Part shown: piece by piece, positions 10,037 to 20,596 of the stretch | Position numbering within the stretch: position 1 is the stretch's first letter | Layout: each line of letters begins with the position of its first letter | Origin: Bemisia tabaci | Taxonomy: Eukaryota > Arthropoda > Insecta > Hemiptera > Aleyrodidae | Length of the DNA: 64,000 bases | Direction of reading: 5' to 3' | NCBI RefSeq assembly: GCF_918797505.1 | Contig: NC_092797.1 | Location: 44,924,157-44,988,156 of the forward strand | Program-made: the position numbers and the translations under genes | The notes under the pieces: generated by a model | What the model was told of the DNA's origin: nothing | The model's input: the letters and a program-made list of their open reading frames with translations, nothing else | Database searches by the model: none

Positions 10037-13000
10037 AATTGAGGTAGTAGCACAATTTTAGGGAATAACCCCAAACACTTCAAATTTCCACAATTTCAAA
10101 CTTCCCGCTCGCGAAAAAATTATATTCAACGTAAGCCAAATTGGGTATTGAAATTGGCCGATTGCAAACCTCAGAAAAAAAGAGGAAGATCGAGTTGCAT
10201 CTTATAACAAATGGCTAAAAAATCACGATGAACGCGTCGAGAATGTCTGAAAAAGAACCCTAACTTCACAATCTACGTAAGAAATATGCGTTTGTTAAGT
10301 TTCTCACTTCACAAATGATACTGCGGCACAGTTGAACATTTTGTAAAATAAATCGTTCCATCCAACCCCTGCGCAGGATACTACACGATACTCAACATGG
10401 CTGATGCTTCCGCGCACCAATCGTGAGGAACCACCATGATTTTCACTAACGCAAGGCAAATATAAATATAAACACGGCGGTTGATAAAATCCCGTCTCGT
10501 CAGGTGCGTCCCGGCAGGTAGGCGTCGGCGATGTTAAATAACCGCGTAGCATCTTAGTGCTCAAGGGTTGGATGGAAAGACTCCTCTTAAGGAATGTTCA
10601 CCCGTGCCGGACTGTCGTTTCTGGAGAGAGAAACTTAAAAAAAACTTGTATTCCTTACGGAGATTGAGAAGTTAGGAGTATTTTTCAGATTTTCTTGATG
10701 CGTTTTTCGTGATTTTTAAGGGTGAAACAACTCCTCTTTTGACTCTAGCTGAATTTTGCAACAGGTCTATTCAGGGGCTTGGAGGAAAAGGCGCATGAGT
10801 GCAGTCTCTGAAAAAAACGAGATATAAGTATTACTGCAGTTAAAACTAGTCTTGAAATGTATCCTGTGAAAAATTCACCACAAAATTCAATCTTTACGAA
10901 TTAGAGTGTGAGTCCGAAGTTTCTGGCCGTTAAAGGCTCCATGTAATTTTGAAAATTTAAACATTTAGTTCTCTAAACAACAAAAACTGCACTAGTGCGC
11001 CTTGTCCTATTAGTCTCTCAGTTAATCTTTACGTCCGACAGACAAGTAGAGCCTGGTTTCACCAACACGTTTTTCTTGCGTTGAAAGATACTCGTATATT
11101 TATTCTGTCAAAAAAAAGTTAGCGTACAAGAAAATTCTTCCATTGTAAAATAAACCAAAATTATTTTAGTGCTCAATTTGACTCAACTAGACTCTCGTTT
11201 TTTGTGAGTAAAGTGTTAATTAACGTAGTAAGAACTGTTTATTACACTTATGAATTAATTTTGGAATTTTTTAATGAATTCTTTGAGTTCTACGTTAAAT
11301 TTCGTAAAATAAGGACACATATTACGGTGCCTAATTTCATACTTTGCCTTGGGGGTCCATGGAATGGAAGCCAATATTGAATGCATAGGCATGCCTGTGT
11401 CGGATCAAAAAAATGCGAGATTTGTAGGAACCACTTTGGGTTTTTTAAAAAATATACCAGTACATCCTTCACAACGCAGGAAACAAGATTCAGAGAGACC
11501 TTCCCTGAAAACGTTTACCGCACTTAATCGAATCCTAACTTTCAAACTCTTTCTACAGCTCTTTCTTTTTGCTATCGAACTCTTTACCTGCAGTTCAGAT
11601 AAGTCTAAAAGCTCTGAAAGTTCAATTCGTGAACTAAAAACTGCAATCGATACTGAAGCACTACACTGCGGGTCGTATGGCAGAACTTTTTTTCTCTGTG
11701 TAGAGCCAGTGTCAATATTTTTGGGTTAAAACTTGATGCCGTTCAGTACGAGGCCAGATTGGCAGACAACGTTAGATACCAATCCTCGAACAGGTGATTA
11801 CTTCTACGAGTAGGATTTTTGGTCGCCTATCTAAAAAATTGAAGGCGGATTAGCATAGTTCGTTTCCTATATACCTTTTTGTGTCGATTGTACTACCTCT
11901 CAATTTCCCGTCATTATCCAAAATGAAGGATCAATTTTCAAATTCGTCAGCGCCTGGGTTATTGAAACGTTATCAAATTCCATAGAAGGACTTTATCGAT
12001 CAAGTACACCCGACAATATTTCATCAATAACGCGTTTTTGCGATTTATGAGGAGTCTCAGCGAATTCGGCCCGCGTTTAGGTGCTCGATCGCGAAGTATC
12101 CAAATTCCGATCTCAAATTTGGCAATCCTGTCGAGTGCTAGTGTTAATTAACTCTCCCAACCATCTCCATGGCCTTTTACTGAAAGGCGGAGGAAAGCTC
12201 AATGTATCGAATTTCGACTGTTTAGCCGAACGAGGTAGGACTCGCCGCGCATATCGAGCCTGTATCGCTAATTTAACTTTTATCCGAGTTTCGAACACGT
12301 TAGAGCCCACTAATGCGTATCGTTCGGAGAAGAGTGAGCAGGGCGATGAGAGATGTAGAATTAGTTCTCCGTAATTGCAAATTATGTGGGTTTTCGAGGA
12401 ATTACCTCTCAGTTTCCGGGATTATGGATTCAGCGAAAATTAACAAATCCGCGCATTAGCTCAAGTATAATAAAATGCAATCGCATGCAACTAAAAGGAA
12501 CATCCAAAATTTTCACGGCGGATTTGCCAGGAGAGCACCTGGCTATACTTTGCCTTGAAACTCCCTGAAGCGTATTTAAGCGGAAATAAGCCTAAGAAAA
12601 TGAGTGAAGGAGGTTTATAATATACACCGAAACGCCTTAGATGTTGAGGGGGTGGGGGGTTCACGCGAGCCTTATTAACTAGAAAACTAAAAGTAAGAGA
12701 ATTTAAGTTACCAGAAAAAAAACAAGGATATAACATTCGTTTTCACCAGTAATGGATTCGCGTTTTAAGCGTGCCTATAGGGCTCGCTTTTTGAAATCAC
12801 TCGGATGTACTGTAGTACAGCACACCGATCGACCAATGCTTTTCAAGGGGCGGTCCGAATTTTTTTTCCGTCGGATCCGTTCTTCCGTTTTTGAACCGTT
12901 ATAGTGTCAAGCCCTGAAGGTCATTCATCGAGAAACCGAATTATCCTGTTACTGGAAACCCTTGAGAACATTTTCCCGTGGAAACCGTATTATTTTCTTT

Positions 13001-13235
13001 CATAGGTACGTCAAATAAGCTTTTCTACGCTCGGAGGATTTAAATTAGAAGTTTAAATGCCGCCATAACTATTTAGCGAATCAGCGTCTTTTCAAAAGCG
13101 GTTAAACCCAAGTTGGCTGCATCTCCATAGTTACAACTGCAGCGAAGTGAGCAATCTCCAATTCGACCAATTGGAAGGCAGAGTTTTGGAGGTTAGGTTC
13201 CCTTGTTGATTCTCTGAGTGTAAGTTGCATTTTTT
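10037..13235. other. 3.2 kb without a recognised gene or repeat family
   Basis: The longest frame is 126 codons at 11349-11729 (+), with a hydrophobic stretch at residues 62-80 that could be one membrane helix. I do not recognise it and it has no support from context. A 97-codon frame (12081-12374, +) overlaps a 65-codon frame on the other strand. Only small palindromes (for example ACTGTAGTACAG near 12811) are seen. Confidence 0.4.
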
Positions 13236-13890
13236 TTTTTTTTTTTTGGTGTCACGTTTTTTTTTTTTTATTTCCAGAAAAGATACCTTAAAGTCTCATT
13301 TTAATACAAATCAATCGAAGAAAAGAGAAAAGACAAAGTTTGACTCATTAAACAGAGTAAACTCCATACTCTGCTGCTGCAAACTGAGCAATCTCCAACA
13401 TGACGCAACAAACTGAACAATTTCCAAACTTTAATTTGAAATTCTGAATGAACCAATTCAGTTAAATGATTTATGATGTTATTTTCTTTGTTCATCCAAT
13501 ATAATTATGTTACTTTCTTTATTCAATAAAATGTATTTTCAATAAAATGTATTTACATTCAACGGTATCAAATCAATAATTCCTCCCCAATTTGCAGAGA
13601 GTACTAATTTATACACATCTCTTTGAAATGGAAATAGTGCACACACTAGATTTCAGTTCTTCGGCACGCTTTTCCAACATATTCATGTTGGATGTTTCTT
13701 CTTGTTTTTTCTTCATTTTTTGGCTGATGTACTTGATGTTTTCTTAACTTTTTATCTCCTGGCCCCTTTGACGTAATGACGTATCTTAATTTCTACGTAA
13801 GCCCTGTTTTACAAATGAGCACTGGCTTTTTCGTGCGGCTTTATTTACTTTCCGGGGCTCATGCTGAATTCGAGTTGTCCAATTGAAATT
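13236..13890. other. T-rich tract and AT-rich spacer
   Basis: Poly-T runs near 13229-13271 are followed by AT-rich sequence. A short tandem TTCAATAAAATGTATT pair lies near 13523-13553. It contains AATAAA hexamers, but there is no gene upstream for them to serve. Confidence 0.5.
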
Positions 13891-14489
13891 CTGCGGGCTG
13901 ATTGTTGAAATTGATAGAAAAAGCGATCTAAAAAGAAGGCACAGTCACATATGGAGTAAAGAGCGATCTATTGGTTGAAACGGTTGGTTCTTATAAACTA
14001 AGGAGGGTAATGATGGACAATCTATAGGATCTCTCGTTGCTATTAGTTAGTCTATTATCTACTAGAGTCCCTTGATACTGAGAGTCAAGACAACACCCCC
14101 TCATGGAGTCACAAACGGGAATAAAGATTACAGAAATTGAACGTTTTTTGTAATCTTTGATCGGCCCATTCTCAAATTCCTTTCTCCGTTCCTTCTCTCA
14201 TTCCGTTTGTTCCTTGCCGAACCCAAAATTCCCTGGTCCACTCCAGATTATAATCTTTGCAATCGGTGAAAATGTAATCTTTATTCCCAATTGTGACACT
14301 GTGAAGGCCTAAAATACGGGAACCAATCAGAAATGGATTCACATTGTCTTGACTCTCAGTATAAAGGGACTCTATTATCTACCTCCTTCGTCCATTGCAA
14401 CCACCCGCTTCCACCAATAGGATCCCTCCATATCCCTTTCATCATTTTTGTCTGTAGATTTTACTATCAATTTCAACAATCAGCCAGCA
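13891..14489. mobile_element. MITE family A, copy 2, split by a hAT element
   Basis: The left part (13891-14062) starts CTGCGGGCTGATTGTTGAAA. The right part (14375-14489) ends in the facing complement CAATTTCAACAATCAGCC. Removing the insertion at 14063-14374 and one TTATCTAC duplicate gives a continuous family A element like 31133-31410. Confidence 0.85.
14063..14374. mobile_element. hAT-type MITE with 8-bp target duplication TTATCTAC
   Basis: 312 bp, ends TAGAGTCCCTTGATACTGAG and the complement of TAGAGTCCCTTTATACTGAG. These fit the YARNG rule for hAT ends. The 8-bp duplication TTATCTAC is perfect (14055-14062 and 14375-14382). A second facing pair, GGGAATAAAGATTAC, lies subterminally. There is no transposase frame. 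It inserted into an existing family A element, so it is the younger of the two. Confidence 0.9.
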
Positions 14490-15013
14490 AGACGTTGTTC
14501 GGTATTACAAAAAAAAAAAAAAATTGCGATTTTACCAGAATTTCTCTTTTTTTTACTCCTTATTTCTTTTCCTCTAGAGTTTACATTCCACTCACTTCGG
14601 ATGTCGACAACAAGGCAGGCTTAAGTCGGGGGCGGAAAGACTAGTAAGGGGGTGGCAGGGGGCCGGATGACTGATCCTAAAAGCGAAAGCAATCGACTCG
14701 GGTGCCAGGGACAGGGACCAGCGGCGGCTTGAATTTCGTCCCTGCGTCCCCGATAATTGTCGCGATAAGATCCTCGTTTTTCTCCGTTTTTCCCCGCCAA
14801 GCGCCCCAGCGCCGGGTTCTTGTTTGTCTCCAGCTCGTTAGCGATTAGCCGCTTTTATCTCGCTCGACTTTCGCTCTCTGTTGTCGGCGCGAGGAAAGTG
14901 TTGAATTTTCACCCCGAGGCCGCTCCGGAAAACTTTCCATGTCCGATCAATACCTTGCAAGGAACCCTCGTGTATTGAAATTGAAAACTTGATCTGATTG
15001 CACGAAGAGAGAA
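14490..15013. other. No gene recognised; GC-richer spacer
   Basis: The region 14590-14900 is noticeably GC-richer than the surroundings, with a minus-strand frame of 75 codons (14838-15065) that runs into the next repeat. There are no domain-like features. Confidence 0.4.
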
Positions 15014-15430
15014 CACGAAAAGAATGGATTGCTGGAATTAAATTCTTAAAAAATATGTCCGACATGTTTCAAATGTACATTTTACATAGTAATAATAATA
15101 AAACAGCCTTTATTAAAAAAATCTTAAATATTAGTTTACATGTAAATTACTGATGGCTAATCCCTTGGTGGAAGGACCACCGTCCGGGTGAGGTTATGTT
15201 CTTAACTTAATTTCCACTTTTAATACCTCCTTCTATAAAAATAGTTTTCAATAAAATTTTCTCCCTTTTAAAAGCTAGTTTTCAATAAAAACACATTTTT
15301 TTTTATAAAATTTCTCTTAAAATACAATACTTAAAAAAATGTTTCTAAAATTATTTCTAAAAAGATTTCATTTACATTTTACCATAGTGGTAAGCTGATT
15401 TAACCGCGGGCGTGGTTAAACTACCGAGAA
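15014..15430. mobile_element. MITE family S, copy 2, split by a LINE end
   Basis: The left part (CACGAAAAGAATGGATTGCT, then CATGTTTCAAATGTACATTT) matches the family S copy at 62657 (CACGGTAAAAAATGGATTGC and CATGTTTCAAGTGTACATTT). The right part resumes at 15373 with TACATTTTACCATAGTGG and the 'taagctgatttaaccgcgg' block. The right border is uncertain. Confidence 0.6.
15091..15372 (-). mobile_element. 5'-truncated LINE 3' end, minus strand
   Basis: The 282-bp insertion interrupts family S. It is flanked by imperfect direct repeats TACATTTTACATAGT (15076-15090) and TACATTTTACCATAGT (15373-15388), the 15-16 bp size typical of target-primed retroposition. Read on the minus strand, it ends in AAGGCTGTTTTATTATTATT, an A/T-rich simple tail of the LINE type, preceded by CCTCACCCGGACGGTGGTCC. 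No coding sequence remains. Confidence 0.65.
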
Positions 15431-15583
15431 AGTTCAATAATTTTACCGAGATTTCTTGGTAAAATTACCAATTCCATAAATGATAATTTTACCAAGAAAA
15501 AACTGGGATCAAATAGAACCCAGAATTCTTGGTAATTTTACCCTTTTCTTAGTAAATACACCGAGAATTTTTTTTCAGTGTAT
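15431..15583. repeat. Cluster of facing TTACCGAG/CTTGGTAA repeats
   Basis: TTTCTTGGTAAAATTACC and ATAATTTTACCAAGAAAA face each other, followed by another CTTGGTAATTTTACCC. It ends in ACCGAGAATTTTTTTTCAGTG, which looks like a CAC-plus-A-run terminus on the other strand. Probably a decayed MITE. Confidence 0.45.
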
Positions 15584-15633
15584 GGCATTTGAACAAGAGC
15601 CTTAATTATTATTAAGGCTCTTGTTCAAATGCC
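15584..15633. repeat. Perfect 23-bp-arm hairpin
   Basis: GGCATTTGAACAAGAGCC + TTAAT (15584-15606) is followed by the 4-base loop TATT and a perfect complement at 15611-15633. No mismatches. No second copy in the window. It could be the tip of an inverted duplication or a small foldback. Confidence 0.9.
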
Positions 15634-16413
15634 CTCTTTCTTCGACTTTCCCTCCGGGTTAGGGGAATGCAGTGGATTTTTCGCGGCTGGCATTGGGGTG
15701 CAGAGAAGGGCGCGGGTTTCTGTCAAGCGTGGAGGAAAATTGTCTCCGTGATGAGATAAACTCAACATACTGACTCTGACTTCCTGGTGCTCTGCGCTCG
15801 GCAAAGATCGATGCAATGGGATTAGGGCTTTGGGCGCGGAGCCCTAGCCTATTAGGTTTCAAAATGAGGGCGATTGAAAGTTACGGTCTCGAGTATGATA
15901 ATAAGGGTCTTTTATGCAATTCGAAACCCTGGAAATTTGTTTAAGAGCCTGACGGTCTACATTCATTGTAATATGTGCACGAGAGCGAATGAAGAAGAAA
16001 AATAAAATACAAAAATGAATAGTACATGTAGATATCCTTTTTGCTGCAACCTCGAATGAGTGGGCGGAGGCGGAGTGGTATATGAACAAGAACACATCCT
16101 AGAATCCATTCAGATAAGCTAGTTTAAAGTTTTAACTTTGCCCCATACTCCCCGTCACCCTAATTCTCCGATTTCAAAAATCGTCAGTATGTTTTGGAAT
16201 CTGGAAGTGATCATTTATCATCCTTGAAACTATTTCGAAAATTTGGCCGAGGTTGAAAATGACCAATTTTGATCAAGGTCATTTTATTAAAGGGTGTCAT
16301 TGTTAAGAAATATTTCAGTGAATTTTTTCTTTCGTTCAAGTTTTTTAGAGCAAATACTTCGGAGCTCAAATGAATGACATTGATGAACTTTCTCTTCAAA
16401 GATTGCGTTGACC
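15634..16413. other. No gene recognised
   Basis: Minus-strand frames of 60-78 codons overlap in different phases between 15625 and 16095. None is convincing. The 86-codon minus frame 16211-16471 runs into the family B element and is discounted. Confidence 0.4.
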
Positions 16414-16559
16414 AATTGGACTGCATTTTGCACTTTGGACCTATAAATTCTGGCTCATCTGAAAAAAACACTTATGTGCATAGGGAAACTAATTGTACAT
16501 ACGTTGTTTTTAAACCGGGCCGGAATTTATAGGTCCAAATTGCAAAATACAGTCCAATT
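16414..16559. mobile_element. MITE family B, copy 1
   Basis: 146-bp palindrome. The left end AATTGGACTGCATTTTGCAC, then TTTGGACCTATAAATTCTGG, faces its complement at the right end. The loop carries 'cttatgtgcatagggaaact'. Closely matches 50677-50823, which has the loop in the opposite orientation. Confidence 0.85.
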
Positions 16560-17092
16560 AGCATTAGTGCTTAATTCTTTCGTGGAGCACACCATGTCAT
16601 GAATTTCACTCAAAAAAAGTGTTAATTCCATAACACCATAAATGTGCATTTAAAAAAATTCCATTTTTGCCGTAATATTCTGTCAAATTATACTTGATTG
16701 TACAAGGAATGCCACCACGCACGCCTAATTTAGGAATTGCTCACACCCCCCCCCCCCCCCCCAAATCAGTAAATTAGACCTTTGTGAAGTTGGACGTAAA
16801 AGTCAAGAGACAAAATTAGTAACTCAGTTTATATTAGAGAGATATGTCGAACAAATCGGCGTAACCGTGAGAATAGCCAATCAATTGGTTCTCTGCGCAC
16901 AGTCTCGCGACAATATACGCCAATACATTCTCGCTCAATGCTCGTAAGTAATTTTTTCAATCTTCGAAAATATCCGCCCGGAAAATAGCTGCTGCTGCTC
17001 GACAAGGGCAGGTATTGTGCACGCACAAAGGCATTGATCGCACGTGTCTTATTTCTATCCCATTCCACGGATTTAGAATCAGGATCGGGTTC
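16560..17092. other. Spacer with C17 run at 16746
   Basis: A C17 homopolymer lies at 16746-16762. A 102-codon minus-strand frame (16829-17137) is Arg/Ser-rich and extends into the Transib-like end. I do not recognise it. Confidence 0.5.
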
Positions 17093-17306
17093 CGCCGCAC
17101 GGTGGAGTGAGTCGAATAGAAGAGTTTGGACATGCATTTTAGGACTAAAACTGCAAACTTTGATGTTTATTTCGTCAAATTTTAAATTTTACGGGGTGCT
17201 ATTGGAGGACAATTTTACGAGAAAACCAGCGGAACCATTTTGAAACCTCTAAGTTTTGTATGGACGGAGTTATAAGCTTTTAAAGTTTCCAAATTTTGTC
17301 CAACTT

Positions 17307-17890
17307 CACTGGGAAAAAAACACATCGGATCTAGAGTCCGGACTCTTGAAAACATCGACAAGAAAAAATACTCTTGATTCAATCGGATTTTTGCTTAAAT
17401 CAACACGGAGAAAAAAACCTCGTGCGTGGGACCCGAAGTTTAGGTCATATGGATCACTGAAGTTTTCAAATTGAGCATCTGAACACTTTAGGTATAGCTG
17501 TCGAGGTTCGGATCACACATCTGAAACTTCAGTTCTTATATCTGAAGTACTTCAGATGTGAGAACCGAAGTTTTTCGGATGTGAGAACCGAAGTTTTTCG
17601 GATGTGAAAACCGAAGTACTTCAGATGTACGAACTGAAGTTTCAGATGTGTGATCCAAATCTCAGCAGCTGGACCTAAAGTGTTCAGATGCTCAATCCGG
17701 AAACTTCAGAGATCCATATGACCTAAACTTCGGGTCCCATGCACGAAGTTTTTTTCTCCGTGAAGAGCCTCTTAATTTGAGCGGATTTCCTTTTGATTTA
17801 AGCTTAGATCTGATTGAATCAAGAGTATTTTCTCTTGTCAATGTTTTCAAGAGTCTGGACTCTAGATCCAATATGTTTTTTTTTCCAGTG
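17307..17890. mobile_element. MITE family C, copy 2, nested in N and carrying D
   Basis: Left end CACTGGGAAAAAAACACATC, then GGATCTAGAGTCCGGACTC. The right end is the complement of CACTGGAAAAAAAAACATA, then TTGGATCTAGAGTCC. Subterminal facing blocks include ATACTCTTGATTCAATCGG. It is interrupted at 17404-17762 by family D. Confidence 0.85.
17404..17762. mobile_element. MITE family D, long palindrome, nested in C
   Basis: 359 bp that folds almost end to end. Ends are CACGGAGAAAAAAACCTCGT and the complement of CACGGAGAAAAAAACTTCGT, then TGGGACCCGAAGTTTAGGTC in both arms. The centre holds several facing ACTTCAGATGTGAGAACCG-like units. It is flanked by AA on both sides (17402-17403 and 17763-17764), a probable 2-bp target duplication. 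Confidence 0.85.
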
Positions 17891-17921
17891 CTGTCCCATT
17901 GACTCGGTCCACTGTGCGCCG

Positions 17922-18243
17922 TTGCCAGGGTGCGGCTCGTGTGTCCGGTCAACTTTCGACTTTTCCGCTGAGTATGCTTTCGTTTCCGATCAGATCAAAT
18001 GACTAATCGTTCGAGTGCCGATCAAACCTGTTGAAAAGTATCGATTATCAGGGTGTTTGCGACGAAAACTTTGACAATCGATTCTTTACCATTTGGACCA
18101 TTTGGTCGAGAAGAATAAACCGATGGTCGGTTATTCGCGCTTTGGCTTTGGATCGGATCGACTTCAAACGTACCGACTGACAGATTAGTATTTAATTTCG
18201 ATTCGGGCTGATCGGGGCTCACCGCCTCGGATTATGATAGAAT
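17922..18243. other. Spacer sharing a motif with the adjacent hAT element
   Basis: AATCGATTCTTTACCAT at 18076 recurs inside the following element near 18340, in the same orientation. No gene is recognised. Confidence 0.4.
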
Positions 18244-18407
18244 CAGTGGCGTGGCGTGCTTTGAGACACATCGACTGATCTGCCATATAAACGTATGGAA
18301 AAGGATCGACAAACGGGTTGTACGCAACGAACACCTTAATAATCGATTCTTTACCATAGCTTTAAATGGAAGAATATCGATAATCGATCATTCACGCCAC
18401 GCCACTG
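18244..18407. mobile_element. hAT-type MITE, CAGTGGCGTGGCGTG ends
   Basis: 164 bp with perfect 15-bp inverted ends CAGTGGCGTGGCGTG. The flanks are GATAGAAT (18236-18243) and GATATAAT (18408-18415), an 8-bp duplication with one change. CAGTG fits the hAT YARNG end rule. No coding capacity. Confidence 0.85.
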
Positions 18408-18590
18408 GATATAATTTCGCGGCGAACGCCGGAATTTGCTCCAGACCTGCGAAAGAGAATGACCTGGAGACTGGAGTACTGTCATGTCTGTGCCGCTCTC
18501 TGATTGGTTCATCAGATGTATGCTCTTCAGAGGGCTTCAGAGGACCTTGTCAACACACAACATCACGAAAAAATTGTGTCATCGAGGTAT

Positions 18591-18823
18591 CACGTAAAAA
18601 ATTAAATTGCTGATTTAACGATTCAATTGCTAAAAAAAGTGACTGCAATATTTCAACGTAAATTTCACAACACAAAAATGCTTTTTCAACCATCCCCGTG
18701 GTTAAATTAGCTTACAATAGTGGGTAAAGTAGCATTTTTCTGTTGTGAAATCTCCCTTGAAATATTGCAGTCACTGTTTTTTCGCAATCGATTTCTTAAA
18801 CCAGCAATTTAATTTTTTCCGTG
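18591..18823. mobile_element. MITE family S, copy 1
   Basis: 233 bp. Left end CACGTAAAAAATTAAATTGC, right end the complement of CACGGAAAAAATTAAATTGC, followed in both arms by TG..TTTAA and 'tcgattg'-like blocks. A second facing pair, GTGACTGCAATATTTCAA, lies inward. Other copies are at 15014 and 62657. Confidence 0.8.
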
Positions 18824-18971
18824 GTAGAGATGAATGATTACAGCAAAAGTTTTATCGGAAAAATATCGCATTTCAGTTTTTTTGTAGCTTGTGTCCAATT
18901 ATGTCGGTCAGTTTACGTACAGCTGAAATTTGCGGCAAGAATGTTGACTTTATAGTACCTTTTTTCCTTTA

Positions 18972-19054
18972 CGCCCGATGTAAAATTTCAGTTGTCAAAT
19001 TAAAACTTAAAATACTTAAGTTTAAAGTTGACAACCGAAATTTCACATCGGGCG
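18972..19054. repeat. Hairpin with ~40-bp arms
   Basis: CGCCCGATGTAAAATTTCAG, then TTGTCAA, pairs with a right arm complementary at all but a few positions, closing on an A/T-rich centre. The 83-codon frame at 18889-19140 simply runs through it. Possibly a tiny MITE. Single copy here. Confidence 0.8.
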
Positions 19055-20176
19055 AAAGAGTAAAAGTGAGTAATATGCTGATTCAACCCGATGAAGGAGG
19101 AAAGAGAAACACAATGTTGACTTTTTTGTTCGATTACTAATCAATGGTTTGAATTGTTTCAGAACCGATAACCAGTTTTAGAAAGAGCTTAACTTGCGTA
19201 CATCTCAGTTCAGAGTATGATTTCTCCGACTTATAGGCAAATTCAGGGGCTGGGTTCCGGAACTTTCCGTAGATTGCAAACCAGAAAGATTTGGGCTTGG
19301 AGCTCTCTCGTCATCTAGTTTATTTATTTTGATCCAAAATCAAAATAAGGAAGGGCTACCCATGGGAACCTAAAATCAGTTGACCAATTGGAGAGCATAG
19401 TGCTTACGCTTTTTCTGTAGAGGTAAAATTGAATCGGCAATATACATGTGTGCGTGTACACATGGAGAAAACCACCAGTAGGCAGGCATCATCAGTTTTC
19501 TCCAGATTTTTCACGTAGGGACTTTTTCTCGGTTCTGTAATCTCTGACTTTTGCGAAAGCACTATTCTAGTCCCCCACTGCATCTAAAATAATGATCAGA
19601 TGCTGTGAGAACCACTCGATTGGAAAATCCGCATCTTAATAGGCTCTGAGGGACACAGCGGTTTCTCGAGTATATCCAAGCCAAGTTTAGTGGGAAGTTT
19701 TTCAAATAAAAGGACACAACCTTAAAAAGAAGAAAAAAGTTTTTGTGTGGGAAACTCAGGATCAGATAAGTGGCTTGTGGATAAATCGAAAACGTTGATT
19801 CCTCTCCGCAGAACTCGGTCCATTTCTTCTTCAGTGGCAACGTGAAGAAATGGACCATGACTGGGCCGTAAGCAGCCTGTTTGTATGCTGTGGCGCTGCA
19901 CAGCGCTTTTCAAAATCCCCTCCCCCCCACCCCTCTCCCGATTTCCAGCTCCTGAGGAACATCCGAAATTGATCCACCGCGAAGAAGAAGAAAGTGGGTT
20001 ACTGGTGGGCGGAATTATCATTTTCACAAAATTAGCTGTCGTCGCATCAGCGGGCTGCCTTTCGTCTAAATTCGCCGGCGTTGCCAGTGCGGATAAAAAA
20101 TTCTGAGGGAACTTTGACATAATTAGAGTTTCAAGTCCCTTTCCTCAGAACGAGTTCTATTGAATCAGATGCATTT
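19055..20176. other. No gene recognised; two small hairpins
   Basis: TTATTTTGAT-CCAAA-ATCAAAATAA lies near 19323-19347, and GGTCCATTTCTTC faces GAAGAAATGGACC at 19817-19856. The longest frame is 132 codons on the minus strand (19722-20120), opposed by a 73-codon frame on the plus strand. It spans the second hairpin and has no recognised domain, so I do not call it a gene. Confidence 0.4.
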
Positions 20177-20430
20177 CGTTGTCTCCCGGACGAAAGAACG
20201 TAACTCCATTCCAATGTTGCCAAATTTCCCCTCGAAAATTGCTTATTAATCAGGAGAATTTTGGGTATTTCTGACAGAAATTTTCTCTGATTTTTCTCTA
20301 GATTCCAAGCAAAAAACCGAGATATTTTGAATACAAATTGCTTACGTGCATTTTTGTAAAATAAATTAATTGTTGAAGTCAATTTGGCAACCTTGAAATG
20401 GAGTTACGTTCCTTCGTGCGGGAGACGACG
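20177..20430. mobile_element. MITE family G, copy 1
   Basis: 254 bp. The left end CGTTGTCTCCCGGACGAAAG, then AACGTAACTCCATTCCAA, faces its complement at the right, with inner 'ttgccaaatttcc' blocks that resemble those of family F. Other copies are at 27113 and 58718. Confidence 0.85.
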
Positions 20431-20596
20431 ATTTGACAAGACTCAGCCTGACGATATGCACATCCGACGTTGTTTTTATCTATTCCGAACTTGTATTGTT
20501 ACAATGAAAAACTGACATTTTGTATCTGTAATTTATAATCTAGAGGAAATTCACTTGAAATATTTAAAAGATGTTCATATCTAGTCACAAAAATAA

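Larger units (their letters stand above)
17098..17916. mobile_element. Transib-like MITE family N, copy 2, with nested insertions
   Basis: Ends CACGGTGGAGTGAGTCGAAT and, on the other strand, CACAGTGGACCGAGTCAATG. It is flanked by a perfect 5-bp duplication CGCCG (17093-17097 and 17917-17921). CAC ends and a 5-bp GC-rich duplication are the published hallmarks of Transib. The N body (about 230 bp) matches 41347-41558 and 31435-31674. It is interrupted at 17307-17890 by a family C element. Confidence 0.8.

Noticed and set aside
11349..11729. 126-codon frame with one possible membrane helix
   Set aside because: Unrecognised, no neighbouring exon signals and no repeat relationship; kept only as a note in the gap entry.
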